Source: Bacillaceae bacterium (lineage in GTDB: Bacteria; Bacillota; Bacilli; Bacillales; Alkalibacillaceae). From it: 64,000 nucleotides of DNA. The stretch's first letter is position 1, and the number at the start of each line of letters is the position of its first letter. Below the pieces are notes generated by a model. It did no database searches. It was not told the DNA's origin and saw only the letters and a program-made list of their open reading frames with translations. The position numbers and the translations under genes were made by a program. Below, one piece after another: positions 25,458 to 34,154 of this stretch. The stretch spans positions 310,001-374,000 of the forward strand of contig JACDOD010000001.1 of the NCBI GenBank assembly GCA_017656265.1, in the 5' to 3' direction.

Positions 25458-26702
25458 TTATTTTAATTTTTTATATAAAAGTTCAAAGCCTTTTTTGACT
25501 GTTCTGGATCGTATATGTTCTCTGCTTCCGTAAAAGTGATACTCCTTCACCTCAACGGGCTGTCCTTTTATTTTCAGACCAATAAAAACGGTCCCTACAG
25601 GTTTCCCTTCTGAAGGATCCGGACCGGCATTTCCGGTAAAACTGATGCCGACATCCGTATTCATCAGCTGCTGTATGTTGAGTGCCATCTCTCTGGCACA
25701 AGGTTCACTCACGGTGCCATGTTGTTCAATGGTTTCTTGAGATACGTGGAGAACGTCTTTTTTAATATCGGTCCCATAAGAAACAATGGAACCGGAAACA
25801 ACAGAAGAAGCCCCAGGTAAGGATATAAGCGACTCAATAAATTTACCGCCGGTCAAACTTTCAGCAGATGAGATGGTGTAATGGTTCTTTTTTAACAATT
25901 TGAAAACGGTATTTTCAATGGTATCATTGTCTGTCCCATAACAATACTTCCCAACCCTCTTCATAACTTCTTCTTCCAGATTCGAAATGAGATGATGACA
26001 TTCGGTTTTGGAATCGGATTTTGCGGTTAATCGAAGGGTAACTTCACCCTCATTGGCCAGCGGAGCAATGGTTGGGTTAGACTGGCTTTTCATCAGATCA
26101 GACAATTTGGTTTCAAGTGACGACTCACCGATGCCAATAAACCTTAATACTTTTGACGCAATATGATGCTGAAGTTTGTACTGTTTATGCAGAAAAGGAA
26201 TGACATGATCCAGCATCAGGTGTTTCATTTCCCGGGGTACACCTGGGAGAAAAATCCAGCCTGTTTCATCTGTTTCCACAAACATCCCGGGTGCCATCCC
26301 TTCATGATTTGGGAAAATAATTGCTTCCTCAAAGACCTGTGCCTGTTTTCGATTATTTTCAGTCATGGGAATCTGGTTTTTATTGAAAAACGTCTCAATC
26401 TCTTTTAGAGTCTCCTGATGTTCATAGAGCTTTTTATGAAGCACTGCAGCTGCTGCTTCTTTTGTCAGGTCATCTTCTGTAGGACCGAGCCCGCCTGTCA
26501 CAATAATTAAATTTGAGCGTTCTTTCGCTAGATTAATCACTTGTTTCAGGCGCTTGAAATTGTCACCTACTGTATGATGATAATAAACATCGATACCCAT
26601 GTCTGCCAGCTGGCTAGAGATCCACTGGGCATTCGTATTTGCTATTTGTCCGAGAAGCAATTCGGTTCCAACTGCAATAATTTCTGCCTGTAATCGTTTC
26701 AT
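25458..26702 (-). CDS. cinA: CinA-like protein with nicotinamide-nucleotide amidase domain
   Basis: 414 residues. N-terminal MoCF-like domain (AEIIAVGTELLLGQIANTNAQWIS; GGLGPTEDDLTKEA), which in the family has ADP-ribose/NAD-related pyrophosphatase activity; C-terminal PncC domain (about 255-410; SSAESLTGGKFIESL, GSIVSYGTDIKKDVL, GNAGPDPSEGKPVGTVFIG), which deamidates nicotinamide mononucleotide. Its ATG overlaps the pgsA stop (TAATG), so the two are translationally coupled. In naturally competent species the gene is linked to recA and competence. Confidence 0.95.
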   Translation of the reverse strand: MKRLQAEIIAVGTELLLGQIANTNAQWISSQLADMGIDVYYHHTVGDNFKRLKQVINLAKERSNLIIVTGGLGPTEDDLTKEAAAAVLHKKLYEHQETLKEIETFFNKNQIPMTENNRKQAQVFEEAIIFPNHEGMAPGMFVETDETGWIFLPGVPREMKHLMLDHVIPFLHKQYKLQHHIASKVLRFIGIGESSLETKLSDLMKSQSNPTIAPLANEGEVTLRLTAKSDSKTECHHLISNLEEEVMKRVGKYCYGTDNDTIENTVFKLLKKNHYTISSAESLTGGKFIESLISLPGASSVVSGSIVSYGTDIKKDVLHVSQETIEQHGTVSEPCAREMALNIQQLMNTDVGISFTGNAGPDPSEGKPVGTVFIGLKIKGQPVEVKEYHFYGSREHIRSRTVKKGFELLYKKLK

Positions 26703-27280
26703 TATTTTGCATCCCTCATTACATGCCAGTTTTTCATAAAGTAGTCTACTCCTGAAACAACTGTAAAGACAGCTGCTACATACAGCATAATTGTATCAAA
26801 GGGAAAACCTATGTATTCAAATGGAAAGTTATGCAAAAGGAGTGCTGAAATCGCAATAATTTGAGTCCATGTCTTTAATTTTCCCAGCTTACTGGCTGCC
26901 AGAACGGTTCCCTCCCCCGCTGCAACCAGACGCAGCCCGGTAACAGCAAACTCACGGCTGATAATAACGATGACAATCCATGCCGGAGCCATCTGCAGTT
27001 CCACGATCAAGATAAGCCCAGCCGATACCAGCAGTTTGTCCGCAAGGGGATCCAGAAACTTTCCCAGGTTGGTAACCAGGTTGTATTTTCTTGCATAGTA
27101 ACCATCAATCCAGTCGGTCGTTGAAGCTAAAATAAATAAAATGGCTGCGGCCAAATGGTGCACGGGGAGAATCTCTTTGCCAATCAAGATCGTGCCCCAG
27201 TCAAAATCAAATGCGAGAAGCAAAATAAAAATTGGGATTAAAAGTATACGGCTAATGGTAATCCTATTCGGAATATTCAT
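26702..27280 (-). CDS. pgsA: Phosphatidylglycerophosphate synthase
   Basis: Makes phosphatidylglycerophosphate from CDP-diacylglycerol and glycerol-3-phosphate, the first step to phosphatidylglycerol and cardiolipin. 192 residues with about five membrane helices. The CDP-alcohol phosphotransferase signature D-G-x2-A-R-x8-G-x3-D-x3-D is intact in DWIDGYYARKYN...GKFLDPLAD (around residues 57-82). Follows rodZ after a terminator and overlaps cinA. Confidence 0.97.
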   Translation of the reverse strand: MNIPNRITISRILLIPIFILLLAFDFDWGTILIGKEILPVHHLAAAILFILASTTDWIDGYYARKYNLVTNLGKFLDPLADKLLVSAGLILIVELQMAPAWIVIVIISREFAVTGLRLVAAGEGTVLAASKLGKLKTWTQIIAISALLLHNFPFEYIGFPFDTIMLYVAAVFTVVSGVDYFMKNWHVMRDAK

Positions 27281-27357
27281 GTCTGTTCCTCCATTTCAGA
27301 AATCAAATATAATTCAAAAACGAATGATGATAACCCGGACACACTTTTAAACACATA

Positions 27358-27393
27358 AAATGGCAGACCTGCCTCAGCAGCAGGTCAGCCATT
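27358..27393 (-). terminator. Terminator of rodZ
   Basis: Stem AAATGGC-A-GACCTGC with its complement (one mismatch, 7-base loop), followed on the minus strand by TTTATGTG after a T-rich arm. Confidence 0.7.
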
Positions 27394-27404
27394 TGGTTTC
27401 ATAC

Positions 27405-28325
27405 TTATTCAGCTGTTTCTTTTACGATGATGGTAATCTTCTGATGCTCATTACCTCTTTTGTTCGGATCAAAGGGATACTCAAATGCAAGATCATTAAC
27501 GGTTAACGACAGAGCTGGAGCATATCCGATATTCAGCTCAATTCTCTTTTCGCCCGTCAAATCAAATGTCTGAGGAGAATCGTCAGTCGTTACAATGCGC
27601 CCTAAATAAGTTTTACCTTTATCATTCTGAAGGCCAATGTAACATTCTCCTGTAACCTCTAAATTTAAAATCAACTCATCAGCATTTCTTAATTCATAGG
27701 TAGCACGAGGAGTGCTGCCTGTTGTGTTTTCCTCAATGAGAACCAGTTCAGGTTCAGGGGGTTCAGGACGTTCTTCTTCCTGTTTGTTTTCTTCTTCCAT
27801 ATCATCAGGTTCCGATGGGGTATCGGATGATTGATTATTTGTATGATCCGCTGTATCATCATTTTGACGATTGATTTGCACCTGGTTTGGATCATCTTCC
27901 GGCTGATTGACATTATCCGGATCCGTTTTTGATTGATAAAAATACCATACTGTCGCAATTATACCAACAATGAGAAGGACAACCATAATCCTTGGCAAAA
28001 AGGATAAAAATGCAGATGGCTTTCCTGAAGGTTCACTTGTTCGGCGGTGCTTCTTGACTCTTGAAAGTTGAGCCTGTTCGTCTTCTTCCCTGGTGGATGG
28101 CAACTCATTTTTAAATTCTTCAAGCAGTTCATCTGGATTTAGTCCCACAGCAATTGCATATTCCCGAATAAAAGCTCGCACATAAAAGTTGCCCGGCATT
28201 ACGCGAAAATTTCCTTTTTCAATTGCATCTAAGTAACGCCGCTGAATCTTCGTCATGTCCTGGATGTCTTGTAATGATAATTGTTTTTCTTCTCTTGCTT
28301 CCTTTAATTTTTTTCCAAGTTCCAT
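27405..28325 (-). CDS. rodZ: RodZ-like helix-turn-helix membrane protein (YmfM)
   Basis: Bitopic cell-shape protein that links MreB filaments to the wall machinery. 306 residues: helix-turn-helix XRE-like domain 5-70 (LKEAREEKQLSLQDIQDMTKI; FYVRAFIREYA), basic patch KKHRR (91-95), membrane helix 111-130, acidic Asn/Asp/Glu linker (about 133-195) and C-terminal DUF4115 beta domain (LNLEVTGECYIGLQNDKG). Ends with the family-type short tail. Located upstream of pgsA as in B. subtilis. Confidence 0.93.
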   Translation of the reverse strand: MELGKKLKEAREEKQLSLQDIQDMTKIQRRYLDAIEKGNFRVMPGNFYVRAFIREYAIAVGLNPDELLEEFKNELPSTREEDEQAQLSRVKKHRRTSEPSGKPSAFLSFLPRIMVVLLIVGIIATVWYFYQSKTDPDNVNQPEDDPNQVQINRQNDDTADHTNNQSSDTPSEPDDMEEENKQEEERPEPPEPELVLIEENTTGSTPRATYELRNADELILNLEVTGECYIGLQNDKGKTYLGRIVTTDDSPQTFDLTGEKRIELNIGYAPALSLTVNDLAFEYPFDPNKRGNEHQKITIIVKETAE

Positions 28326-28345
28326 CCATTAACACCATCCATTTT

Positions 28346-29140
28346 TTAGAAATCGAACATTGAAAATCCATCATCACGGGAAAGTTCAGGTTTGTCTATA
28401 TCTTCGTATGTTATTTCTTCATCATGATCATGCCGGAGCTCAATAATATAATCAAAGTCATCAAGCGTATATTCTGTATGTCTGACAAAAATATCAGGAT
28501 GTTCCACAATTTTAGTAGCCGGCAGTCTCATAATTTCCCTGACAAGCTGCCAGTGTTTTTCATTTGCACGTTTGGTAGAAACAATCCCGTCAATAATAAA
28601 CGTATTGTCAGAACTGTACTCATCCTCAATAAGCTGACTCCTTATGGTCTGTTTCAGAAGTGTACTGGAAACAAACAGCCACTTTTTATTGGCACAGACA
28701 CTTGCCGCAACAACTGATTCCGTTTTCCCGACCCGCGGCATTCCTCTGATGCCAATCAAGCGATGACCGTCTTTTTTAAAAAGTTCGGCCATAAAGTCTA
28801 CTAAAACCCCTAATTCATCACGTACGAACCGGAATGTTTTTTTATCATCGACATCACTATGTATATAGCGCCCATGTCTGACCGCCAGTTTGTCCCTTAG
28901 CTTAGGGCGTCTCAGCTTGGTTATTTTTATGGTATCCATCGTATCCAAAATGGATTTGAGCCGGGTGATCTGTTCATCTTTTTCGCACAAGAGGAGCATG
29001 CCCCGGCGGGAATCCTCCACACCATTAATGGTGACAATATTGATCGACAGCATACCTAAAAGGGATGAAATATCCCCTAATAACCCGGGACGGTTATACC
29101 GAATTTCATATTCCAGGTACCAGTCTTTTTTCTCCTTCAT
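28346..29140 (-). CDS. ymfK: YmfK, DUF3388 protein with ACT-like and P-loop-like segments
   Basis: 264 residues; function not established. Residues about 7-75 look like an ACT-type regulatory domain (LEYEIRYNRPGLLGDISSLLGMLSINIVTINGV). Residues 130-141, GIRGMPRVGKTE, resemble a Walker A loop, followed by a Walker-B-like FIIDGIVS. The C-terminus is acidic with HDHDEE. ACT domains usually bind amino acids or other small ligands, so a ligand-controlled NTPase is an inference. AAAGGGAG precedes the ATG. It ends 20 bases before rodZ and is probably co-transcribed with it. Confidence 0.85.
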   Translation of the reverse strand: MKEKKDWYLEYEIRYNRPGLLGDISSLLGMLSINIVTINGVEDSRRGMLLLCEKDEQITRLKSILDTMDTIKITKLRRPKLRDKLAVRHGRYIHSDVDDKKTFRFVRDELGVLVDFMAELFKKDGHRLIGIRGMPRVGKTESVVAASVCANKKWLFVSSTLLKQTIRSQLIEDEYSSDNTFIIDGIVSTKRANEKHWQLVREIMRLPATKIVEHPDIFVRHTEYTLDDFDYIIELRHDHDEEITYEDIDKPELSRDDGFSMFDF

Positions 29141-29294
29141 GATGCAACTCCCTTTAAAAAAGAGTTATGTGAATTTTCACATAAAATACGTTATACTAAT
29201 TCTATAATAAATGATTTTTGGGCATTAGAAAAGGAATATTTCACATATTTCAACAGAACATGATATTCTTCCCATGGAATTTGTCATAACGTAT

Positions 29295-29325
29295 AAAAAC
29301 AAGAGGGAATAGCCCTCTTGTTTTT
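29295..29325 (-). terminator. Terminator of the ymfFHIJ unit
   Basis: A perfect 13-bp stem (AAAAACAAGAGGG) with a 5-base loop lies just after ymfJ; the minus-strand 3' arm ends in TTTTTATACG. Confidence 0.85.
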
Positions 29326-29329
29326 ATTT

Positions 29330-29587
29330 TTAGTGTGTGTTTTCGTTCTGAACCAGTTTAATCATCATATTGGCTATAGCATGCCGTTCGTTGTTATTTG
29401 CTACTTCCCATAAATCCCTAAGTACAGCTTCCTCCGGATTTTGTGCATCTACTTGTTTGGCAAGATAATCCCCGATTTCAAAAGCTAAATCGGAAAGAGC
29501 TTCGTTGGATAACCCCTGATTTTCAGCCTGGTTTAGTCGATCTCCCAGAAAGTCTTTCCAGGTTTCAAAATTGTCAAGCACTGACAT
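29330..29587 (-). CDS. ymfJ: YmfJ, DUF3243 family
   Basis: 85-residue helical acidic protein of unknown function, the same length as B. subtilis YmfJ. Family sequence: LDNFETWKDFLGDRLNQAENQGLSNEALSDLAFEIGDYLAKQVD, DLWEVANNNERHAIANMMIKLV. Starts after AAGGAGGG. Last gene of the ymfF-ymfH-ymfI-ymfJ cluster. Confidence 0.9.
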   Translation of the reverse strand: MSVLDNFETWKDFLGDRLNQAENQGLSNEALSDLAFEIGDYLAKQVDAQNPEEAVLRDLWEVANNNERHAIANMMIKLVQNENTH

Positions 29588-29655
29588 GATATTTCCCTCC
29601 TTATGATCTGTTCATGGTTAGTTTGGAACGAGACGTATAAGTTTATACAATTTTT

Positions 29656-30378
29656 TTAGTTCCAGGCTCCATTTATTCCAATAATTTGACCATTTATATA
29701 ATGCGCTTGATTACTGAGGAGGAAACGGACAAGATGAGCTACATCTTCGGGCTTCCCGGGTTTGCCGGCAGGTATTTCCTGCATGATGGCTTCTTTTTCA
29801 TCAAGGGAAAGATGGCTGTTCATTTGAGTATCGATGTAACCCGGGCTTACCGCATTTACTCGAATCCCACTTCTTGCTGTTTCTTTAGCCAGTGCTTTTA
29901 CAAAACTGTTTTGAGCTCCTTTGACTGATGAATAGATCACCTCTAAACTGGCGCCTACTTCTCCCCAGATCGAAGAAACCAGTACAATCTCACCGGATTG
30001 TTTTTGGATCATGTCTGGGAGTAAATGCCGGGTGATCAGCCAGGGAGCCTTAACATGAAGATTTAACATTTCATCCATTTCTTGCTGATTAGTTTCCTGA
30101 AACAGGCCATATAACGGCTTGCCGCTTGAGTAAATAAGGACATCTACTGAAAAAGGCAATTGATCCATCAAAGCTTTGATTCCACTGTCAGACGACAAAT
30201 CAGCCTGTATGGTTGATAGAACGGAATGTTCTGGGAGACTTCCAATTAAATCGTGTAAACCATCGAGATTCTTATTTCCATGAAGAATTAACTGAAAACC
30301 ATCCTGTGCTAGAGACCTGGCAATTGCTCCCCCTATCGCACCGGTTGCTCCTGTTATTAAACACGTTTTTGCTCCCAT
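29656..30378 (-). CDS. ymfI: Short-chain dehydrogenase/reductase YmfI
   Basis: FabG-like NAD(P)-dependent oxidoreductase, 240 residues. Cofactor motif TGATGAIGGAIA near the N-terminus, SSIWG with the catalytic serine, YSSVKGA with Tyr-x3-Lys, and GYIDTQMN. The start is set at ATG 30378 (AGGAGTG 8 bases upstream), 7 bases after ymfH. The natural substrate is unknown. Constant partnership with the two M16 peptidases suggests a shared pathway rather than fatty-acid synthesis. Confidence 0.9.
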   Translation of the reverse strand: MGAKTCLITGATGAIGGAIARSLAQDGFQLILHGNKNLDGLHDLIGSLPEHSVLSTIQADLSSDSGIKALMDQLPFSVDVLIYSSGKPLYGLFQETNQQEMDEMLNLHVKAPWLITRHLLPDMIQKQSGEIVLVSSIWGEVGASLEVIYSSVKGAQNSFVKALAKETARSGIRVNAVSPGYIDTQMNSHLSLDEKEAIMQEIPAGKPGKPEDVAHLVRFLLSNQAHYINGQIIGINGAWN

Positions 30379-30385
30379 GCTGAGT

Positions 30386-31678
30386 TCACTCCTGATTTTT
30401 CGGCAAGATATAGCATGCACTTATGCGTTTTTCATCTATCCAATTTTCTACATACTGTTTAAAAGTAACCATATCTAACTTTTCTAGAGTGGGCAGGGCA
30501 TCAAAATAATTAAATCCGTTTTGATGATAATAAATATATTGGTTAGCTGTTGATTCAAGGGAATTTAAGGAACGGACGAGATTTCCGATCTGCTTTTTCT
30601 TCATCCGGTCAAATTCTCCCTCTGAAATCCCCTTCCTTGCAATCGTTAAAAGCATATTTTTTAGCGTTTCATGTAGTTTTTCCGGTTCAGGTGTACTGCC
30701 TCCGATGGCTGAAAAGCCAAAATCACGCTCCATGTGCAATTCCAAATCAAAATCATCCTCAATCAGGCCCAGTTCATACAACTGTTCATAGTATTCACCG
30801 CTTTTTGAGAAGAAATAATCATAAATCATAGAACTGACGAATCGGGATGTCATTAAATGATCATGTGTTAGCCTGGAAGGGGTTTCTTTCAATCCGATCA
30901 TACATTTTGGGTGGGATACTGGCATATGAATTTTGTTGACTTCCATACCTGCTTCAATTGGCTCATCCGGGTAATGACGCTTAATGCCATCAAAAGGCTG
31001 GAACGTTTTTGTGTTCTGATTTTCCTCTATGAGCTCCATCATACTTTCAGGAGAAAAAGGTCCGGTTATAAACAGGACCATATTTGCCGGATGATAAAAC
31101 GTATGATAACAGGTGTACAAATCATCCTTCGTTATGTCTTGAATGGAATCCACAGTTCCGGCAATGTCAATTCTAACCGGGTGTTTCGCATACAAGGCCT
31201 GAATGGTTCCGAAGAAAAGGCGCCAATTCGGTTCATCGTCATACATTTTAATCTCCTGAGCTATAATGCCCTTTTCTTTTTCTACTGTCTCCTCAGTAAA
31301 ATATGGCTCCTGAACAAAATTGAGCAAGGTCTCTACATTTTCTCTCACATTTTCTGTACAGGAAAACAGATATGCTGTCCGGGAAAAAGATGTATAGGCA
31401 TTTGCTGAAGCTCCCTGCCTTGTGAAAGCTTGAAACACATCACCATCTTCTTTTTCAAATAATTTATGTTCTAAAAAGTGTGCAATTCCATCCGGGACCG
31501 AGATGAAGCGGTCCTGACCAATAGGAGTAAAGGTTTGATCAATAGAGCCATATTTAGTAGCAAAGATGGCATAGGTTTTCTCCATTTCTTTTCTCGGTAA
31601 TAGCACCACTTTCAACCCATTATCCAGTTCTTTTTCATATAAAGTTTCATTCACTTGATGCAGGACACGCTCATTCAT
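30386..31678 (-). CDS. ymfH: M16 zinc peptidase YmfH (catalytic partner)
   Basis: Insulinase-type peptidase, 430 residues. The zinc-binding HxxEH is intact as HFLEH at residues 67-71, and the third ligand is probably Glu142 in GIIAQEIKMYDDEP. C-terminal half has the usual second M16 fold (GFSAIGGSTPEPEKL). No signal peptide, so cytoplasmic. The ATG overlaps the ymfF stop by 4 bases (ATGA), indicating tight coupling of a catalytic and a non-catalytic subunit. Confidence 0.93.
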   Translation of the reverse strand: MNERVLHQVNETLYEKELDNGLKVVLLPRKEMEKTYAIFATKYGSIDQTFTPIGQDRFISVPDGIAHFLEHKLFEKEDGDVFQAFTRQGASANAYTSFSRTAYLFSCTENVRENVETLLNFVQEPYFTEETVEKEKGIIAQEIKMYDDEPNWRLFFGTIQALYAKHPVRIDIAGTVDSIQDITKDDLYTCYHTFYHPANMVLFITGPFSPESMMELIEENQNTKTFQPFDGIKRHYPDEPIEAGMEVNKIHMPVSHPKCMIGLKETPSRLTHDHLMTSRFVSSMIYDYFFSKSGEYYEQLYELGLIEDDFDLELHMERDFGFSAIGGSTPEPEKLHETLKNMLLTIARKGISEGEFDRMKKKQIGNLVRSLNSLESTANQYIYYHQNGFNYFDALPTLEKLDMVTFKQYVENWIDEKRISACYILPKNQE

Positions 31679-32961
31679 GACTGTTCCCCCTTATTTTCAT
31701 TCGTTAGAAAGTAAACCGTATCCAGCTGAATTTTCTCGGCGATTTGTTCAACATCATTTTTGGTCACCTTTCGAATATGATTTAATAATTCATCGGGGCT
31801 GCGTTCAATTTGTGCAAGCACTTGATGATACAGCATTTCTACAATGCCATAAGGATGGTCCAGGGTTTCTTTCAATTGATTCAGAACTAGCTTTTTTGTC
31901 TCTTCCACTTCTTGATCTGTAAATTTTCCTTCTTTCATATCGTCCATTTGCTTCAATATAATCGTTTTTGCATTTCCGTATTGCTCTGGTGCAATTCCGC
32001 TGAATACGAGAAGAAGACCTTTGTGACTTTCAAACCTAGACGATGCATAATAGGCCAGCTGGTGCTTTTCCCGTACATTTAAAAACAGTTTTGAATGGGG
32101 AAATCCGCCAAATAATCCATTAAAGACTTGCAGAGCAAAATAATCAGAATCTTTATACGTTGTAAATGTACGAAATCCCATATGTAACTTCCCCTGCTGC
32201 ACATCCTGCTCTTCTATGATTTCATTTACTGAATCCTTTTTTACCATTTGAGCCTCAGATGGTTTGTAATCATTGGCACGGCGAAAATGAAAATATTTCT
32301 CTGCAAGCTTTTCTGTCTGAACTGGGTCAATGTCACCCAGTACATATATATCCATTCGATCCCGTTCAATCATTTCCTGATACTGCTCAAAGACGGTTTT
32401 TCCATTAAGGGATTCAAGGTCTTCCAAATAGCCGTGCACATGCACCTGGTACGGTTCGTCTTTACACATTTCATCAATTAAGCGCATATTAGCATAGCTC
32501 ATTTTCTGATCAACTATAGATTTAATTTTTTGTTCCAGTGTTCTTTTCTCCATTTGAATGGTCTTCTCGTCAAATGATCCATTTTCAGCTTTTGGGGATA
32601 ACAGAATTTCCTGTAAAAGGTCAAATGCTTTTTCAAGCATATTTCCCTTTTCTTGCAAATAGTTCTCATTGACTGCTTCCATTCGGAATGTCGTAATAAA
32701 ATTCTCCCCTTTTTTAGCACTGTCAATGGATAATTGCGCATCATACAATTCGTCAAGCTGAATTCTCAGGGAACGCTCGGTCGGGTATTGTTTTGTGCCT
32801 TTTTGGAGCAAAAAAGGAAGCAGTGCCTTTTTGGTGGCCTTCTCCCTAGATAAAGGGGATAAAAATTTAATGGTTATAATCGTTGTTTTAAATTTTTTCG
32901 TAGGTATCAGATGCAAATCAAAATACGGAAAACGTTTTCTCTCTTCAATAATCCGCCTCAT
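31675..32961 (-). CDS. ymfF: M16 peptidase-like protein YmfF (non-catalytic partner)
   Basis: 428 residues with the M16 fold (LNVREKHQLAYYASSRFESHKGLLLVFSGI near 280-310) but without the HxxEH zinc site: the matching place reads LLPFLLQKGTKQYPTERSL. By analogy with other two-gene M16 enzymes it should form a heterodimer with YmfH and help bind substrate. AAGGAGG precedes the ATG. First gene of the cluster; an A/T-rich 200-base region with an inverted repeat TTATAAA...TTTATAA near 33040 lies upstream. Confidence 0.9.
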   Translation of the reverse strand: MRRIIEERKRFPYFDLHLIPTKKFKTTIITIKFLSPLSREKATKKALLPFLLQKGTKQYPTERSLRIQLDELYDAQLSIDSAKKGENFITTFRMEAVNENYLQEKGNMLEKAFDLLQEILLSPKAENGSFDEKTIQMEKRTLEQKIKSIVDQKMSYANMRLIDEMCKDEPYQVHVHGYLEDLESLNGKTVFEQYQEMIERDRMDIYVLGDIDPVQTEKLAEKYFHFRRANDYKPSEAQMVKKDSVNEIIEEQDVQQGKLHMGFRTFTTYKDSDYFALQVFNGLFGGFPHSKLFLNVREKHQLAYYASSRFESHKGLLLVFSGIAPEQYGNAKTIILKQMDDMKEGKFTDQEVEETKKLVLNQLKETLDHPYGIVEMLYHQVLAQIERSPDELLNHIRKVTKNDVEQIAEKIQLDTVYFLTNENKGEQS

Positions 32962-33150
32962 GCAAGAATCCTCCTTTAACCTTAACTAAACTTAGCATAT
33001 CATGTATTGGAGAAATTATCCTAAAAGAAAAAAGTCTTTTATAAAGATAAATACGTTTATAACAGGAAAAAGTTGCATATAAAAAGAACTGAAGCTAGTC
33101 CAGTACCAACATCATACAGGTTTTCTCATTCGCTATAGAACATCTGGTAT

Positions 33151-33187
33151 AAAAAAGGAACCCCGATAATTACAGGGTTCCTTTTTT
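33151..33187 (-). terminator. Terminator of nupOPQ
   Basis: A 13-bp perfect stem (AAAAAAGGAACCC) with an 11-base loop lies 4 bases after the nupQ stop; on the minus strand the 3' arm ends in a T6 run. Confidence 0.85.
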
Positions 33188-33191
33188 CGGT

Positions 33192-34154
33192 TTATCTAGA
33201 GCCTTTAATATATGGTGTCCCTAAAGCTTTTGGCGCGTCAGCACGTCCTATAAATCCTGCCAGGGCTAAAATTGTCAGTACATACGGTGCAATCAGCAAA
33301 TAAACCTGTGGTACATTCTGAAGGAAAGGAATCGTTGCACTGATCACACTTAAACTCTGGGCAAATCCAAAGAACAATGCGGCTCCCATTGCACCAAGAG
33401 GGTGCCATTTACCGAATATCATGGCTGCCAGTGACATAAAGCCCTGTCCGCTAATGGTTGAATGGGAAAAATCTAAAGCAATGGTTAACGCGTATACAGA
33501 ACCGCCGAGGCCGCCCATAAAGCCGGATAACATAACGGCGATATATCTCATTTTTGCCACATTAATCCCAAGGGTATCAGCTGCCATCGGATGTTCTCCA
33601 ACAGACCGTAGACGCAATCCAAATGGTGTTTTAAATATTATCAAGTAGACCACAATAGCTAAAAGAATAGCTAACCATGTCGTCCAGTAGGTGTTAGAAA
33701 AGAAAATCGGTCCGATAATCGGGATTTTACTTAATAATGGAATATTCGTCGTATAGAATGGAGCTTCAACCATATCGGTTTGTCCTTTTCCATACCACTG
33801 CTTGATTAAAAACACCCCGATACCTAGAGCAAGAAAGTTAATGGCTACACCGCTCACCACTTGATCTGCCCGAAATGTGACACTGGCAAGGGCATGCAAT
33901 AGTGAAAACAAAGCTGATATAACTGCTGCGACTAATATAGAAATCCATGGGGTCCATGTATCCCCGAATACATCATAGAAAGTCAGGTTAAACACAACCC
34001 CAACAAAAGCCCCCATGACCATTAGACCTTCCAATCCAATGTTTACAACACCAGACCGTTCACTGAACACACCGCCTAATGCGGTAAAAATAAGAGGGGC
34101 AGCAAAGAATAAAGCTGGTGGAATCATAGTTTGCAGCATTTCTAATAAGCTCAT
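33192..34154 (-). CDS. nupQ: Nucleoside ABC transporter permease NupQ (YufQ)
   Basis: Membrane subunit of a BmpA-type nucleoside importer; 320 residues, about eight to ten hydrophobic helices. Family motifs near the start, APLIFTALGGVFSERSGVVNIGLEGLM, and later FGLRLRSVGEHPMAADTLGINV, the coupling loop that contacts the ATPase. It begins directly after nupP (TAA-ATG). In B. subtilis the nupNOPQ system imports guanosine. Confidence 0.93.
   Translation of the reverse strand: MSLLEMLQTMIPPALFFAAPLIFTALGGVFSERSGVVNIGLEGLMVMGAFVGVVFNLTFYDVFGDTWTPWISILVAAVISALFSLLHALASVTFRADQVVSGVAINFLALGIGVFLIKQWYGKGQTDMVEAPFYTTNIPLLSKIPIIGPIFFSNTYWTTWLAILLAIVVYLIIFKTPFGLRLRSVGEHPMAADTLGINVAKMRYIAVMLSGFMGGLGGSVYALTIALDFSHSTISGQGFMSLAAMIFGKWHPLGAMGAALFFGFAQSLSVISATIPFLQNVPQVYLLIAPYVLTILALAGFIGRADAPKALGTPYIKGSR

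Noticed and set aside
32962-33150. Repeat or mobile-element end near TTATAAA...TTTATAA (about 33040)
   Set aside because: Only a 7-bp A/T-rich inverted repeat with no transposase, target duplication or second copy seen; most likely part of the ymfF promoter region.
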